From Streptomyces sp. NBRC 110028 (GTDB taxonomy: Bacteria; Actinomycetota; Actinomycetes; Streptomycetales; Streptomycetaceae), in contig NZ_BBUZ01000022.1 in NCBI RefSeq assembly GCF_001417735.1, positions 1,047,931 to 1,111,930 on the forward strand: a stretch of 64,000 nucleotides of DNA, in the 5' to 3' direction. The translations under genes were made by a program, and so were the position numbers. This document shows positions 16,228-23,981 of this stretch, piece after piece; position 1 is the stretch's first letter; the number at the start of each line of letters is the position of its first letter. The notes beneath the pieces were generated by a model. That model had not been told where the DNA came from, made no database searches, and saw only the letters and a list, made by a program, of their open reading frames with translations.

Positions 16228-17505
16228 ATGGACGCCATCTCCGTCATCCGAGCCAAGCGCGACGGCGGCCGCCTGAGCGACGCCCAGATCGACTGGATCA
16301 TCGACGCCTACACGCGCGGTGAGGTCGCCCACGAGCAGATGTCCGCCCTCGCGATGGCGATCTTCCTGAACGGCATGGACCGCGCGGAGATCGCCCGCTG
16401 GACCGCCGCGATGATCACCTCCGGTGAGCGGATGGACTTCTCCTCGCTGCCCCGCCCGACCGCCGACAAGCACTCCACCGGCGGCGTCGGCGACAAGATC
16501 ACCCTGCCGCTGGCGCCCCTGGTCGCAGCCTGTGGGGCGGCCGTACCGCAGCTCTCGGGCCGGGGCCTCGGCCACACCGGCGGCACCCTCGACAAGCTGG
16601 AGTCCATCCCCGGCTGGCGGGCCGCGCTGTCCAACGACGAGATGCTGTCCGTACTACGTGATGTGGGCTCCGTCATCTGCGCGGCGGGCGACGGCCTCGC
16701 GCCCGCCGACAAGAAGCTCTACGCGCTCCGCGACGTCACCGGCACGGTCGAGTCGATCCCGCTCATCGCCTCCTCGATCATGTCCAAGAAGATCGCCGAG
16801 GGCACCGGCTCCCTGGTGCTGGACGTCAAGGTCGGCTCCGGCGCCTTCATGAAGGACGTGGGCGCCGCCCGCGAACTGGCCACCACCATGGTCGGCCTCG
16901 GCGCCGACCACGGCGTCCGCACCTCCGCCCTGCTCACCGACATGTCCACCCCGCTCGGGCTGACCGCGGGCAACGCGCTCGAAGTCCGTGAATCCATCGA
17001 GGTGCTGGCGGGCGGCGGCCCCGCCGATGTCGTCGAACTCACCCTCGCGCTGGCCCGCGAGATGCTCGACGCGGCCGGTCTGACGGACGCCGACCCCGCC
17101 AAGGCCCTCGCCGACGGCACCGCCATGGACGTATGGCGGCGCATGATCACCGCCCAGGGCGGCGACCCCGACGCGTCGTTGCCGGTGGCCCGCGAACAGC
17201 ACATCGTCACGGCCGACTCCACCGGCGTCCTCACCCGCCTCGACGCGTACGCGGTGGGCGTCGCCGCCTGGCGGCTGGGCGCCGGGCGCGCCCGCAAGGA
17301 GGACCCCGTCCAGGCGGGCGCGGGCATCGAGATCCACGCCAAGCCGGGCGACCACGTCACCGCCGGACAGCCCCTGCTGACCCTCCACACGGACACCCCG
17401 TCGGCGTATCCGTACGCGCTGGAGGCCCTGGACGGCGCTACCGACTACGCCCCGGCGGACACCGGATTCTCCCCGAAGCCGATCGTGCTGGAGCGCATCG
17501 CCTGA
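16228..17505 (+). CDS. deoA: Thymidine phosphorylase
   Basis: A 425-residue pyrimidine-nucleoside phosphorylase that splits thymidine or deoxyuridine with phosphate to the base and deoxyribose-1-phosphate. DKHSTGGVGDK (about 80-90) is the phosphate-binding loop and LSGRGLGHTGGTLDKLE (about 110-126) the family signature. The C-terminal alpha/beta domain is complete. It is the last gene of the importer operon, 31 bp after cdd. ATG 16228 matches the usual family N terminus MDAISVIRAKRD; an upstream in-frame GTG at 16183 would overlap cdd. Its product feeds the mutase and DeoC encoded later in the window. Confidence 0.95.
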   Translation: MDAISVIRAKRDGGRLSDAQIDWIIDAYTRGEVAHEQMSALAMAIFLNGMDRAEIARWTAAMITSGERMDFSSLPRPTADKHSTGGVGDKITLPLAPLVAACGAAVPQLSGRGLGHTGGTLDKLESIPGWRAALSNDEMLSVLRDVGSVICAAGDGLAPADKKLYALRDVTGTVESIPLIASSIMSKKIAEGTGSLVLDVKVGSGAFMKDVGAARELATTMVGLGADHGVRTSALLTDMSTPLGLTAGNALEVRESIEVLAGGGPADVVELTLALAREMLDAAGLTDADPAKALADGTAMDVWRRMITAQGGDPDASLPVAREQHIVTADSTGVLTRLDAYAVGVAAWRLGAGRARKEDPVQAGAGIEIHAKPGDHVTAGQPLLTLHTDTPSAYPYALEALDGATDYAPADTGFSPKPIVLERIA

Positions 17506-17550
17506 CGGACGCCCGGCCGGATTTAACCGGTGGGCGGCAGCGGCGTCCGT
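17505..17550. terminator. Possible terminator after deoA
   Basis: ACGGACGCC (17505-17513) pairs with GGCGTCCGT (17542-17550). The stem ends 3 nt before the -10 element of the next gene, so read-through control and promoter are packed together. Confidence 0.45.
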
Positions 17551-17553
17551 CTC

Positions 17554-17559
17554 TACGCT
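17554..17559 (+). promoter_or_regulatory. -10 element of a leaderless promoter for the LysE gene
   Basis: TACGCT is followed by GACCCGT (7 nt) and the ATG at 17567. No Shine-Dalgarno sequence is present. Confidence 0.5.
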
Positions 17560-17566
17560 GACCCGT

Positions 17567-18208
17567 ATGCCGTCCACCGACCGCCTGCTCGCCTTCGCGG
17601 CGATGTCGTTCCTGCTGATCGTCGTCCCCGGCCCCAGCGTGCTGTTCGTGATCGGCCGCGCGCTGGCGCAGGGCCGCCGCGCCGCCCTGACCTCGGTCCT
17701 CGGCAACACTCTCGGCGCGTACACCCTCGTCGTGGCCGTGGCGCTCGGGGTCGGCACGCTCGTGGAGCGCTCGGTGCTCGTCTTCACGGCGCTCAAGCTG
17801 GCGGGGGCCGCGTACCTGGTGTACCTGGGCACGAAGGCCATACGCGGGCGCCGCTCCCTCCCCGCCGCCCTCACCGGCGGCGGCGCCACCGCCCACGGCG
17901 GCCTGCGCACCCTGGGGGAGGGGTTCGCCGTCGGGGTGGCGAACCCCAAGACCATCGTCTTCTTCGCCGCCGTGCTCCCCCAGTTCGTCGACCGCGACCA
18001 GGGCCATGTAGCGGTCCAGATGCTGCTGCTCGGCGTGGTCTTCAACGCCATCGCGCTCGCCTCCGACAGCGTCTGGGGCCTGGCCGCCGCCACCGCCCGC
18101 GGCTGGTTCGTCCGCTCGCCCCAACGCCTCGCCCTGGTCGGCGGCGTCGGCGGCCTCACCATGATCGGCCTCGGCGTCACGGTCGCCGCGACGGGCCGCA
18201 CGGAGTAA
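17567..18208 (+). CDS. LysE/RhtB family amino-acid exporter
   Basis: A 213-residue inner-membrane exporter with six hydrophobic segments. VPGPSVLFVIGRALAQGRR (about 19-37) is the conserved first-loop signature of the LysE/RhtB family and GVANPKTIVFFAAVLPQF (about 124-141) is the mid-protein signature. These proteins export amino acids or small metabolites; the substrate is not predictable. It has its own leaderless promoter behind the deoA terminator, so it is not part of the nucleoside operon. It marks the last core gene before the accessory segment. Confidence 0.85.
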   Translation: MPSTDRLLAFAAMSFLLIVVPGPSVLFVIGRALAQGRRAALTSVLGNTLGAYTLVVAVALGVGTLVERSVLVFTALKLAGAAYLVYLGTKAIRGRRSLPAALTGGGATAHGGLRTLGEGFAVGVANPKTIVFFAAVLPQFVDRDQGHVAVQMLLLGVVFNAIALASDSVWGLAAATARGWFVRSPQRLALVGGVGGLTMIGLGVTVAATGRTE

Positions 18209-18230
18209 GTGGGGCACTGAGGGACGCACG

Positions 18231-18341
18231 TCAAGGCCAGGTCTGTTCGATGCGATCCCGTCGTACGGCGTAGGCCGCGGGGCCGCCCTTTCCTACGGCG
18301 CTGTAGAGCGCGTGACGGTGTGAGTCGAGCCGTTCGACCAT
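18231..18341 (-). CDS. Small hypothetical protein
   Basis: A possible 36-residue product beginning MVERLDSHRHALYSAVGKGG and ending RIEQTWP. GGAG lies 5 nt before the ATG, and its composition (His, Tyr, Asp, Trp) is less biased than chance frames here. It follows the winged-helix gene on the same strand by about 100 bp. No family recognised; this is a tentative call. Confidence 0.35.
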   Translation of the reverse strand: MVERLDSHRHALYSAVGKGGPAAYAVRRDRIEQTWP

Positions 18342-18444
18342 GCCTCCTCCGCGACGCCTCGTGCCAGATTGAGCCACCTCCCTCGGGGCGTCCGTTCAGC
18401 ATCGTTGCGCGGATGGCCTCCCGCCTGCCGCTCCCCGCACGGGT

Positions 18445-19296
18445 TCAGCATGCTGCCCTCCCCTCGGTCCGGCAGTCGCGGCAGAGCCGGCCTGGCGCGG
18501 ATGCGCGGAAGGCGCGTTCGCAGCCGTCGCAGTTTCGCCAGGGGAGGGCGGGGGGCGCCTTGGGCGCGGCGGCGGGCCGTGGGGGCGCGGGGAGGGGTGG
18601 TTCGCCGAGGCGGAAGGCGAGGATGCGGGCGGGGCGGGTCAGCAGGCGGTCGGGGAGCCGGGCGGTGAGGGCGGCGGTGATCTGCGCGGGGCCCACTCCG
18701 GCGGCGAGCCATTCGCTGACGCCGGGGGCGAGTTCGACGATGTCCCGTCGGGACAGGATGAGCCGGGGGTCGGCGAGGCGGAGCGACGCGAGGATGGTGA
18801 CCGCCCGTTCGTCGGCCTCGGCCTCGGCTGATGGCTCGGCAGCGGCAGCGGCTTCGGGCCCGGGCCCGGGCCCGGGTGTCGGCTTCACCTCGGCCGCGCG
18901 GCGCCTTCGGGGCCGTGGCGGGGCCGGTGGTGGTGTGGGCGCTCCCTGGCCCGGTACGTCGTAGAAGTAGGTACGGGTACGGATCGCCCCGCCGGGTCCG
19001 CGCTCGCGCCGCCGTTCCAGGTATCCGGCGGCTTCCAGCTCCCGTAAGGCCCGGGAGATGAGGATCTCGCCTTCGGTGAAGTGCGCGCACAGGGCGGCGA
19101 TGCTGACGGGGGTGCCGTCGGGGAGCGAGGAGATGTAGGCCGCGACGCCGATGGTGACCGCGCTGCCGCGTCGCTGTGCGAGGTCGTTGGCGATGACGGT
19201 GAAGTCGGCGGTGAGGCGGGTGCGGATGTGGATCACGCCGGAGGTCGGTGCTCCGGCGTCGGCGCGCGTGGGCGCGTTAGACTGCGCGTCAGCCAT
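18445..19296 (-). CDS. Winged-helix protein with C-terminal zinc ribbon
   Basis: About 283 residues. The N-terminal half (about 20-110) reads as a winged helix (VIHIRTRLTADFTVIANDLAQ, then EGEILISRALRELEAAGYLERRRER with a beta-hairpin wing). A Pro/Glu/Ala-rich linker follows, and the C terminus holds CDGCERAF and CRDCRTEGRAAC, a four-cysteine zinc ribbon. Proteins of this layout are common in Streptomyces accessory regions and resemble helix-turn-helix or replication-associated factors; the function is not established. ATG 19296 is chosen; GTG 19308, 4 nt after AGGA, is an alternative. A TTGCGG/TACGTT promoter lies upstream. Confidence 0.65.
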   Translation of the reverse strand: MADAQSNAPTRADAGAPTSGVIHIRTRLTADFTVIANDLAQRRGSAVTIGVAAYISSLPDGTPVSIAALCAHFTEGEILISRALRELEAAGYLERRRERGPGGAIRTRTYFYDVPGQGAPTPPPAPPRPRRRRAAEVKPTPGPGPGPEAAAAAEPSAEAEADERAVTILASLRLADPRLILSRRDIVELAPGVSEWLAAGVGPAQITAALTARLPDRLLTRPARILAFRLGEPPLPAPPRPAAAPKAPPALPWRNCDGCERAFRASAPGRLCRDCRTEGRAAC

Positions 19297-19850
19297 CGGG
19301 AAGCTCACTTCTTCCTGATCGGTCAGGCCCTCGATCGGGATTGCCGTCCCGGCGGGGGCCGTCGTTTTGCGGTTGTTGCCGTGAACGTAACGACCGTCGT
19401 GCCGTCACCGCAAGCCGGTCACCCGTACGAGTGAGCGCAGCCGGAAGGGTGGGTGGGCGGGAGTTCTTCACCCCGGTTCTCTGGGGGAGTTCGCGGCCCA
19501 CCGGGCCCTTGGGTACGAGGCCCCGGTCGGGCCGGAAAGCCGACGGCGGCCGGTGCCCGGAAGGCCCGGAGCCGGTGGGGCGAAGGGACGGGAGATGACC
19601 AACTCCCGGCTTCCCAGGGCCGGGGGACTTCCGCCGAACCCCGTACGCCACCCACGTCACACCCACCGGCGTTTCGGCCACCCCCGGCCGGGCCGGAAGC
19701 CGTGCGCCACGGCGACCACGCGTTCGATGGCCCCGCATTCCCGGGCCGCCGCTTCGTCCGGAATCGAGCGCGTTCGAAACGCCCGCCGTCTCGTTGAGCC
19801 TGGCATCGCCGGACCATCCAGGTGCGGCGGCGACCCGAGGAGGGCTCCTG
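19297..19850. other. Gene-poor spacer in the accessory segment
   Basis: About 550 bp with no convincing gene on either strand; open frames here are Pro/Arg/Gly-rich and lack start signals. It contains the promoter for the winged-helix gene (19384-19413, minus strand) and G/C-rich imperfect hairpins around 19500-19640. Nothing else is recognised. Confidence 0.6.
19384..19413 (-). promoter_or_regulatory. Sigma-70-like promoter for the winged-helix gene
   Basis: On the minus strand TTGCGG (19413-19408) and TACGTT (19389-19384) are 18 nt apart. Transcription would start near 19377 and leave a leader of about 80 nt before the ATG at 19296. Confidence 0.5.
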
Positions 19851-20377
19851 GTGACCGTGACCGACACCTCGACCGAACGCTCCGCAGCGCCACCCCCTCC
19901 ACCGCCCGCGGTCATCAGCTTCGAGGGGAAGCACTCCCCGGCTCCGGCAGAGCTCCGGTGTACGCGGGCTTCCACTGGTCTCAGGACGGCGACGAACCGG
20001 CGGTGGCCCGGGTCAGCATCGTCGTCCTGCCGCTGGCGGATCCCGCCCGGATCGTCGCGGCCGACTGGGGCGACGGCTACAACGGCTACGAACCGGCACC
20101 GGTGGACGGGTACGGCGTCCTGTGCGGCGAGCCGTTCGATCCCCTGCATGTGAGGGGACGCGACGCCGAGGCCGATCTCCGCGAGGCCAAGCGGATCATC
20201 GCGACCGGCGACGCCGAGGGCCGCCGGGTCAACTACGCCGAGATCGTCACCGAACCGGACCACGGCGGCAACGCCCTGTTCTTCCCGGTCACGGGGGAGG
20301 AACGAGACGGCTACGAGGCGCTGGAGGAGGACGGAACGGTCGTCTGCCTCGCCTTCACCTCCTACGACTTCGATTAG
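19851..20377 (+). pseudogene. Frameshifted hypothetical gene
   Basis: GTG 19851 has a strong ribosome binding site (GAGGAGGG, 19837-19844) and opens VTVTDTSTERSAAPPPP through FEGKHSPAPAELR. After about 19957 the coding-like sequence continues in another frame as VYAGFHWSQDGDEPAVARVS, through an acidic, non-repetitive body rich in Asp and Tyr, to the stop at 20377 (LAFTSYDFD). Adding one G to the GG at about 19956-19957 (CTCCGG to CTCCGGG) joins the two into one protein of about 175 residues. Either the gene is broken or the base is a sequencing error. A shorter intact product from GTG 19958 is possible but lacks a ribosome binding site. No family recognised. Confidence 0.6.
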
Positions 20378-20841
20378 CTAGCCGTCGTCGACGCCCTCCA
20401 CCGCGTCGGGGACGAGCACGACCTCCTGCGGGGTCCAGCAGTCCGAACGCTCGGTGGCCACCTCGGCCGCGCACGGCGGCACACCAGGTTCGGGCCGTCG
20501 CAGCCGTCGCAGCCGTCGAGGCCGCAGCAGCCGTTCCGCCGTCCGCGCAGCGTGGTCGGCTCGGTGCCACGCACATCCGCCCGGGCCAGGACGATGCCGC
20601 TCAGCCCCGCGCGCCGCAGCCCCAGGGCGGCCCCGGCGGTGTGTGGCCGGAAGACCCGCTCCCCGGCTTCGGGCGGGTCGTAGGCGAAGGTGCCCGGACG
20701 CGTCCGTGGCGGGCACTCCTCGCCCTTCGGCAGCTCGTACGGCGCCGGGGCGCTGTCCGCGTCGGGCAGCGGCACCTCTCGTACGGGCCCGGCGACATCG
20801 CCGTGACAGCGGCCGCAGCGGAAGAGGACCATGCCCGCCAT
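20378..20841 (-). pseudogene. Frameshifted zinc-ribbon-like hypothetical gene
   Basis: From ATG 20841 the frame reads MAGMVLFRCGRCHGDVAGP with a CxxC pair, continues through FAYDPPEAGERVF and CCGLDGCDGC to PNLVC, then turns into Arg/Pro-rich nonsense. One base over, PCAAEVATERSDCWTPQEV and VVLVPDAVEGVDDG run to a TAG at 20378. Restoring one C in the run near 20478 gives CxPC, a second zinc-ligand pair, and a full protein of about 154 residues. I recall similar small Streptomyces zinc-ribbon proteins ending in a CWTPQEV segment, but no function is known. The gene is convergent with the frameshifted plus-strand gene, whose stop ends at 20377. Confidence 0.6.
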
Positions 20842-20887
20842 TGTCCGTCCGCTCCCGGGCTCCGGCGGGTCAGGACAGGAAACGGGC

Positions 20888-20930
20888 GGAGGGGCCGCGC
20901 CCGCAGGACAGTTGCGGACGCGGCCCCTCC
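20888..20930. terminator. Hairpin terminator downstream of the PepSY gene
   Basis: GGAGGGGCCGCG (20888-20899) and its exact complement (20919-20930) form a 12-bp stem just past the PepSY stop at 20949. A near-identical stem (GAAGGGGCCGCG) terminates the MFS gene at 25956-25999. Confidence 0.7.
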
Positions 20931-20948
20931 GGGCTCGGGGAAGGCCGG

Positions 20949-21617
20949 TCAGTCGTCGTTCTGGTCGTCGTCGTGGTCGACGTGCTGGCCCAGGATCTTG
21001 CCGCCCGCGGCGTCGACGGTCACCTCGTGGCTCTTGTGGTCCTTGCCGAGGACGTCGACCTCCCAGACGGTGGAGCCGTTGCGGTCGTCGTCGTCCAGGC
21101 CGTAGGAGGTGACGGTGCCGGGGACGGCGTTCAGGGCCCGGTCGGTGGCCTTGCCGTAGCCGGTCTTGTCGGCCTTGAGCTGCGCCTTGGCCTCGGCGGC
21201 GTCCTCGGCGTCGTCGTCGCGGTCGGTGTGCTGGGTGAGGACCTTGCCGTTGCCCGCGTCGATCGTCACGTCGTGGCTCTTGTGGTCCTTGCCGAAGACG
21301 TCGACCTCCCAGACGAGGGAGCCGTCGCGGTCGGCGTGGTCGAGTTCGGCGGAGGTCGCGGTGCCGGGTACGGCCTTCAGGGCCGCGGCCGTGGCCTCGT
21401 CGTAGCTGACCTTGTCGGCCTTGACCTGCGCGCGGTCCTCGGCGGCGTCGTCCAGCCCGCGCTCGTTCTGGGAGAGCTTGACCGAGGACTTCGGCGCCGG
21501 GCCGTCGTCGTCCGCGAAGGCGGTCGCGGCACCCATGCCGCCGATCAGGGCGATGGCGGCGGCGGTGGCGAGGACGACGGCGCGGGGGGCGAGCGTGCGC
21601 TTGGCGTTGGCCTTCAT
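20949..21617 (-). CDS. Secreted protein with two PepSY domains
   Basis: A 222-residue exported protein. The N terminus MKANAKRTLAPRAVVLATAA has a basic start and hydrophobic core with an AXA-type cleavage site at ATAFA (about residue 37). Two PepSY repeats follow, each with a YDEAT/YGKAT helix, an Ala-Val-Pro-Gly turn, a WEVDVFGKDHKSH / WEVDVLGKDHKSH strand and a V(T/D)IDAGNGKV-like strand. PepSY proteins inhibit proteases or bind metals at the cell surface. Very acidic linkers (DRDDDAEDAAE, DHDDDQNDD) suggest cation binding. ATG is preceded by GGAGGA. It has no obvious partner gene. Confidence 0.85.
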   Translation of the reverse strand: MKANAKRTLAPRAVVLATAAAIALIGGMGAATAFADDDGPAPKSSVKLSQNERGLDDAAEDRAQVKADKVSYDEATAAALKAVPGTATSAELDHADRDGSLVWEVDVFGKDHKSHDVTIDAGNGKVLTQHTDRDDDAEDAAEAKAQLKADKTGYGKATDRALNAVPGTVTSYGLDDDDRNGSTVWEVDVLGKDHKSHEVTVDAAGGKILGQHVDHDDDQNDD

Positions 21618-21856
21618 GGGGGCGGTTCCTCCGGTTCGTGTGGCGGTCGTGGTCCGCCGGTGGGCCCTGTCGCGCCCTTCCGACACCCACTACGTTGCCG
21701 AACCGGACCTGAAGGGACGCTGAAATCCTGAAGCGGTGTTCAGGAAACGGTCCGGGACGACGCGGCCTGTCCGCGATATTCCGGGTTCCCCCCGGGGCGG
21801 CGTAACGTCCGGAAAGGGGGCCGGTCGACGGCCCGGGGGCGGGAGGGGAAACGGGG

Positions 21857-22963
21857 ATGACGGACCGGGCACCGAGAGCGCGCCGCGCGTGGGAGTGGCT
21901 GCTGCCCGCCGGCTTCGGCCTGCTGTGCGTGCTGGTCTCCGCCGGGCTGTTCGCCACCGTGCCGGGCACGCTGGCGGACGAGCGCGCGTACGCCACCGCG
22001 CCCGCCTGCCCGGGCGGCACGCGGTCGGACGCGTGCACGGTGACGGTCCCGGCGACCGTCGAGGGCACGGAGGACCAGCCCAGCGGCAAGAGCGTTCGCT
22101 ACTGGCTCCTCGTCACCGAGCGCGGCTCGGACGTCGTACGGCGCGTGCGCATGGCCGGATCGGAACCGGTGTACGACGCGGTGCGCGCGGGCGACGACGT
22201 GACGCTGACGTACTGGCGGGGCGAGATCCGCACCGTGACATTCGGCGCCGCCGCCCAGGACACCCACGCCTCGCCCGCCGACGGCTGGCGGCTTCCCGTG
22301 GCCTTCGGCCTCCTGGCGCTGCCGTTCGGGATCGCCATGCTCCTGGCCGGCTGGGCGCACCGCTACCGCCCCTTCCCCGCGCACACCGCCCCCTGGCCGC
22401 TCACCGTGGGGGTGCTGGGCAGCGCCTTCCTGGGCGGTGCCGGTTTCCTCGGCGGCATGGCCGGTGGCGGGGTACGGGACGCGTTCCTGATCACGGCGGC
22501 AGGCATTCCGCCTTCCGTCGGCCTGGCCGCCCTGTACGCCTGGTGGCTGCGGCGGCGCGCCGCCCGCGCCGCGGACACCGGAGACATCGTCGCGCTTCCC
22601 GCCACGGAGCCGCGGTGCGTGCGCGCGTCGGTCCACGGAGACGTCCCGTACAGCGGGGGCGGCTGCGACCACGTGGTGGTGGGAGACGGCCGCCCGGCGG
22701 CCACCCCGGACCCCACGGGGCACTTCGCCCGCAGAACGCTTCCGGAGACGCTGGCCGTACGGGGCGTCCGGGGGCTGGGGCCCGAGGACCCCGCCGGCTG
22801 GTACACGCTCTACAAGTACGACGGCGTGGTCATCGAATGCCGGGACGGCGACCGCCCGGTCCTCGTCGCCACCGGGCGGCGCGACGCCCCCTGGATCCTC
22901 GGCGCCCTGGCCCCGCCGTCCAGAGGCTTGGCGATCGGCCGACGGCGATCAGCCGAGGAGTGA
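21857..22963 (+). CDS. Membrane protein of unknown function
   Basis: A 368-residue protein with about four hydrophobic segments: one near the N terminus (LLPAGFGLLCVLVSAGLFAT, about 15-34), then a soluble domain to about residue 130, a helix at LPVAFGLLALPFGIAMLLAG, a Gly-rich pair around VGVLGSAFLGGAGFLGGMAG, and a hydrophilic C-terminal domain. Extracytoplasmic cysteines (ACPGG, DACTV) may form a disulfide. ATG follows GGGAGGGGA. The 3' end overlaps the convergent truncated regulator fragment by 15 bp. I do not recognise the family; a cell-surface or stress role would be speculation. Confidence 0.7.
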   Translation: MTDRAPRARRAWEWLLPAGFGLLCVLVSAGLFATVPGTLADERAYATAPACPGGTRSDACTVTVPATVEGTEDQPSGKSVRYWLLVTERGSDVVRRVRMAGSEPVYDAVRAGDDVTLTYWRGEIRTVTFGAAAQDTHASPADGWRLPVAFGLLALPFGIAMLLAGWAHRYRPFPAHTAPWPLTVGVLGSAFLGGAGFLGGMAGGGVRDAFLITAAGIPPSVGLAALYAWWLRRRAARAADTGDIVALPATEPRCVRASVHGDVPYSGGGCDHVVVGDGRPAATPDPTGHFARRTLPETLAVRGVRGLGPEDPAGWYTLYKYDGVVIECRDGDRPVLVATGRRDAPWILGALAPPSRGLAIGRRRSAEE

Positions 22964-23245
22964 GGCCGGAACGATCGTGCGGGCGCGCTCGTGGAGTTCG
23001 CGGGCCGCCTGGTTTTTGAGGTGGGGTTGGATCAGGCCGAACATGGCCCGCACTCTTTGATCGGCTCGGCCCGACTGCACCAACGGGAAATCATCCAGGA
23101 CCTGATGCCAGGTGGAGCAGGCTGCTTCCAGGTGGCCGATGTGCAATTGACGTTCCGCAAGCGTGGCGCCCTGGCGAACCCTCCCGCGCCGATAGACGCC
23201 GGCGCGAAGCGCGTCCGCCTGCATCTTCCCCATCGCGTGGGACAC
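22949..23245 (-). pseudogene. C-terminal remnant of a TPR-type transcriptional regulator
   Basis: The minus-strand frame ADALRAGVYRRGRVRQG, then EAACSTWHQVLDDFPLVQSG and RVRAMFGLIQPHL to IVPASLLG reads like the C-terminal tetratricopeptide end of the long Streptomyces helix-turn-helix regulators (usually about 400 residues). The DNA-binding part and most repeats are missing; upstream sequence changes abruptly near 23225, where a plus-strand gene remnant begins. I interpret this as a gene truncated by recombination. Confidence 0.6.
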
Positions 23246-23309
23246 CGAGCCCGTGCCGCTCTACATCGTCCGGTACGAGCAACTCCGAGCGCTGGAAGCG
23301 GCGCGGTGA
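23226..23309 (+). pseudogene. C-terminal remnant of an unknown gene
   Basis: The frame reading PIAWDTEPVPLYIVRYEQLR and ALEAAR ends with a TGA at 23307-23309. No start codon exists in frame downstream of a TAG at 23193, and the fragment begins exactly where the minus-strand regulator remnant ends. The composition is gene-like. The TGA overlaps a GTG that starts the next small ORF, so the fragment was once the front gene of that coupled set. Confidence 0.5.
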
Positions 23310-23422
23310 ACGCGGACACGCCGCCTCCGCCCGAGCGTCCCGCTCCGAAGGAGTTGGACCAGCGCGCGGAAGCCCTGAAAAAGAAGATCGACAAGCATCT
23401 GGGGCGGGGGAGCGGAGCATGA
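23306..23422 (+). CDS. Small hypothetical protein 1 of a coupled set
   Basis: A 38-residue product: a Pro-rich start (VNADTPPPPERPAPKELDQR) and a charged helix RAEALKKKIDKHLGRG. GTG overlaps the preceding TGA (GTGA) and its own TGA overlaps the next ATG, so translation is coupled on both sides. This may be all that remains of a transferable small-ORF operon. Function unknown. Confidence 0.5.
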   Translation: MNADTPPPPERPAPKELDQRAEALKKKIDKHLGRGSGA

Positions 23423-23592
23423 CGGAGGAAACCCCGCCCTGCGCGGGGTGCGGGAAGTACATCGAGCTGCGGGAAGCGGCGAAGCTGTCCGGGGACTACC
23501 GGGCGGCGGCCGACTACGAACTGCTGCGCCGTCAACACCCGGCCCACGAAGCGCCGTCCGTGATGACGGCCCGCCGGGGGCTGCCCACGTGA
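23419..23592 (+). CDS. Small hypothetical protein 2 with a CxxC pair
   Basis: A 57-residue product starting MTEETPPCAGCGKYIELREA. One CxxC pair and an amphipathic helix (GDYRAAADYELLRRQH) are visible. ATGA and GTGA overlaps join it to its neighbours; AGCGGAG precedes the ATG. It could bind zinc, but a single pair would need a partner. Function unknown. Confidence 0.5.
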   Translation: MTEETPPCAGCGKYIELREAAKLSGDYRAAADYELLRRQHPAHEAPSVMTARRGLPT

Positions 23593-23912
23593 ACAAGCAG
23601 ATGCCGTACGAAGGTCCACGACCGGGCCAGGAGGCTTACGACGGCCTCACTGGGCGGGTCGGCGTGCTCCAGGCCCTCTGTCACATCAACGAGCTTGCCT
23701 TCGATCACGGGATGCCGGGCCCGCTCGTCGCGTTCCTCCGCCCCGAGAAGGGCGGACGGGAGTGGATGACCGACCCGGGAAACCTCCGCCGTCCCGAGCG
23801 ACCCCCAGGGCTCCGGTCGCCAGGCATTCCGCCCGTCGGCCCGCCACCCGCCCGAGGATCTTCGTCGGCCTGTCAACGCGGCGGGGTAAGCGTCGATGAT
23901 TACACAGGATGA
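23589..23912 (+). CDS. Small hypothetical protein 3, possibly altered at the C terminus
   Basis: A 107-residue product. The first 65 residues or so (GLTGRVGVLQALCHINELAF, then HGMPGPLVAFLRPEKGG) look like a folded helical protein; the rest is Pro/Arg-rich and may result from a shift of frame or fusion to flanking DNA. GTG overlaps the previous stop. The AbiE operator begins 11 bp after the stop codon. Function unknown. Confidence 0.45.
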   Translation: MNKQMPYEGPRPGQEAYDGLTGRVGVLQALCHINELAFDHGMPGPLVAFLRPEKGGREWMTDPGNLRRPERPPGLRSPGIPPVGPPPARGSSSACQRGGVSVDDYTG

Positions 23913-23922
23913 GCCACTAGAT

Positions 23923-23981
23923 GCAGCGATAGTTACGTCTGAACGTAACTATCGCTGCGGTCCTCGTGTAACTATAGATGC
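23923..23981 (+). promoter_or_regulatory. AbiE operator: 16-bp perfect inverted repeat plus half site
   Basis: GCAGCGATAGTTACGT (23923-23938) and its perfect complement (23943-23958) are separated by 4 nt. A third copy of the core, GTAACTAT, lies at 23968-23975 and overlaps the position expected for the -10, 7 nt before the ATG at 23982. AbiEi antitoxins are known to repress their own promoter through inverted repeats, so autoregulation of this pair is very likely. Confidence 0.75.
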
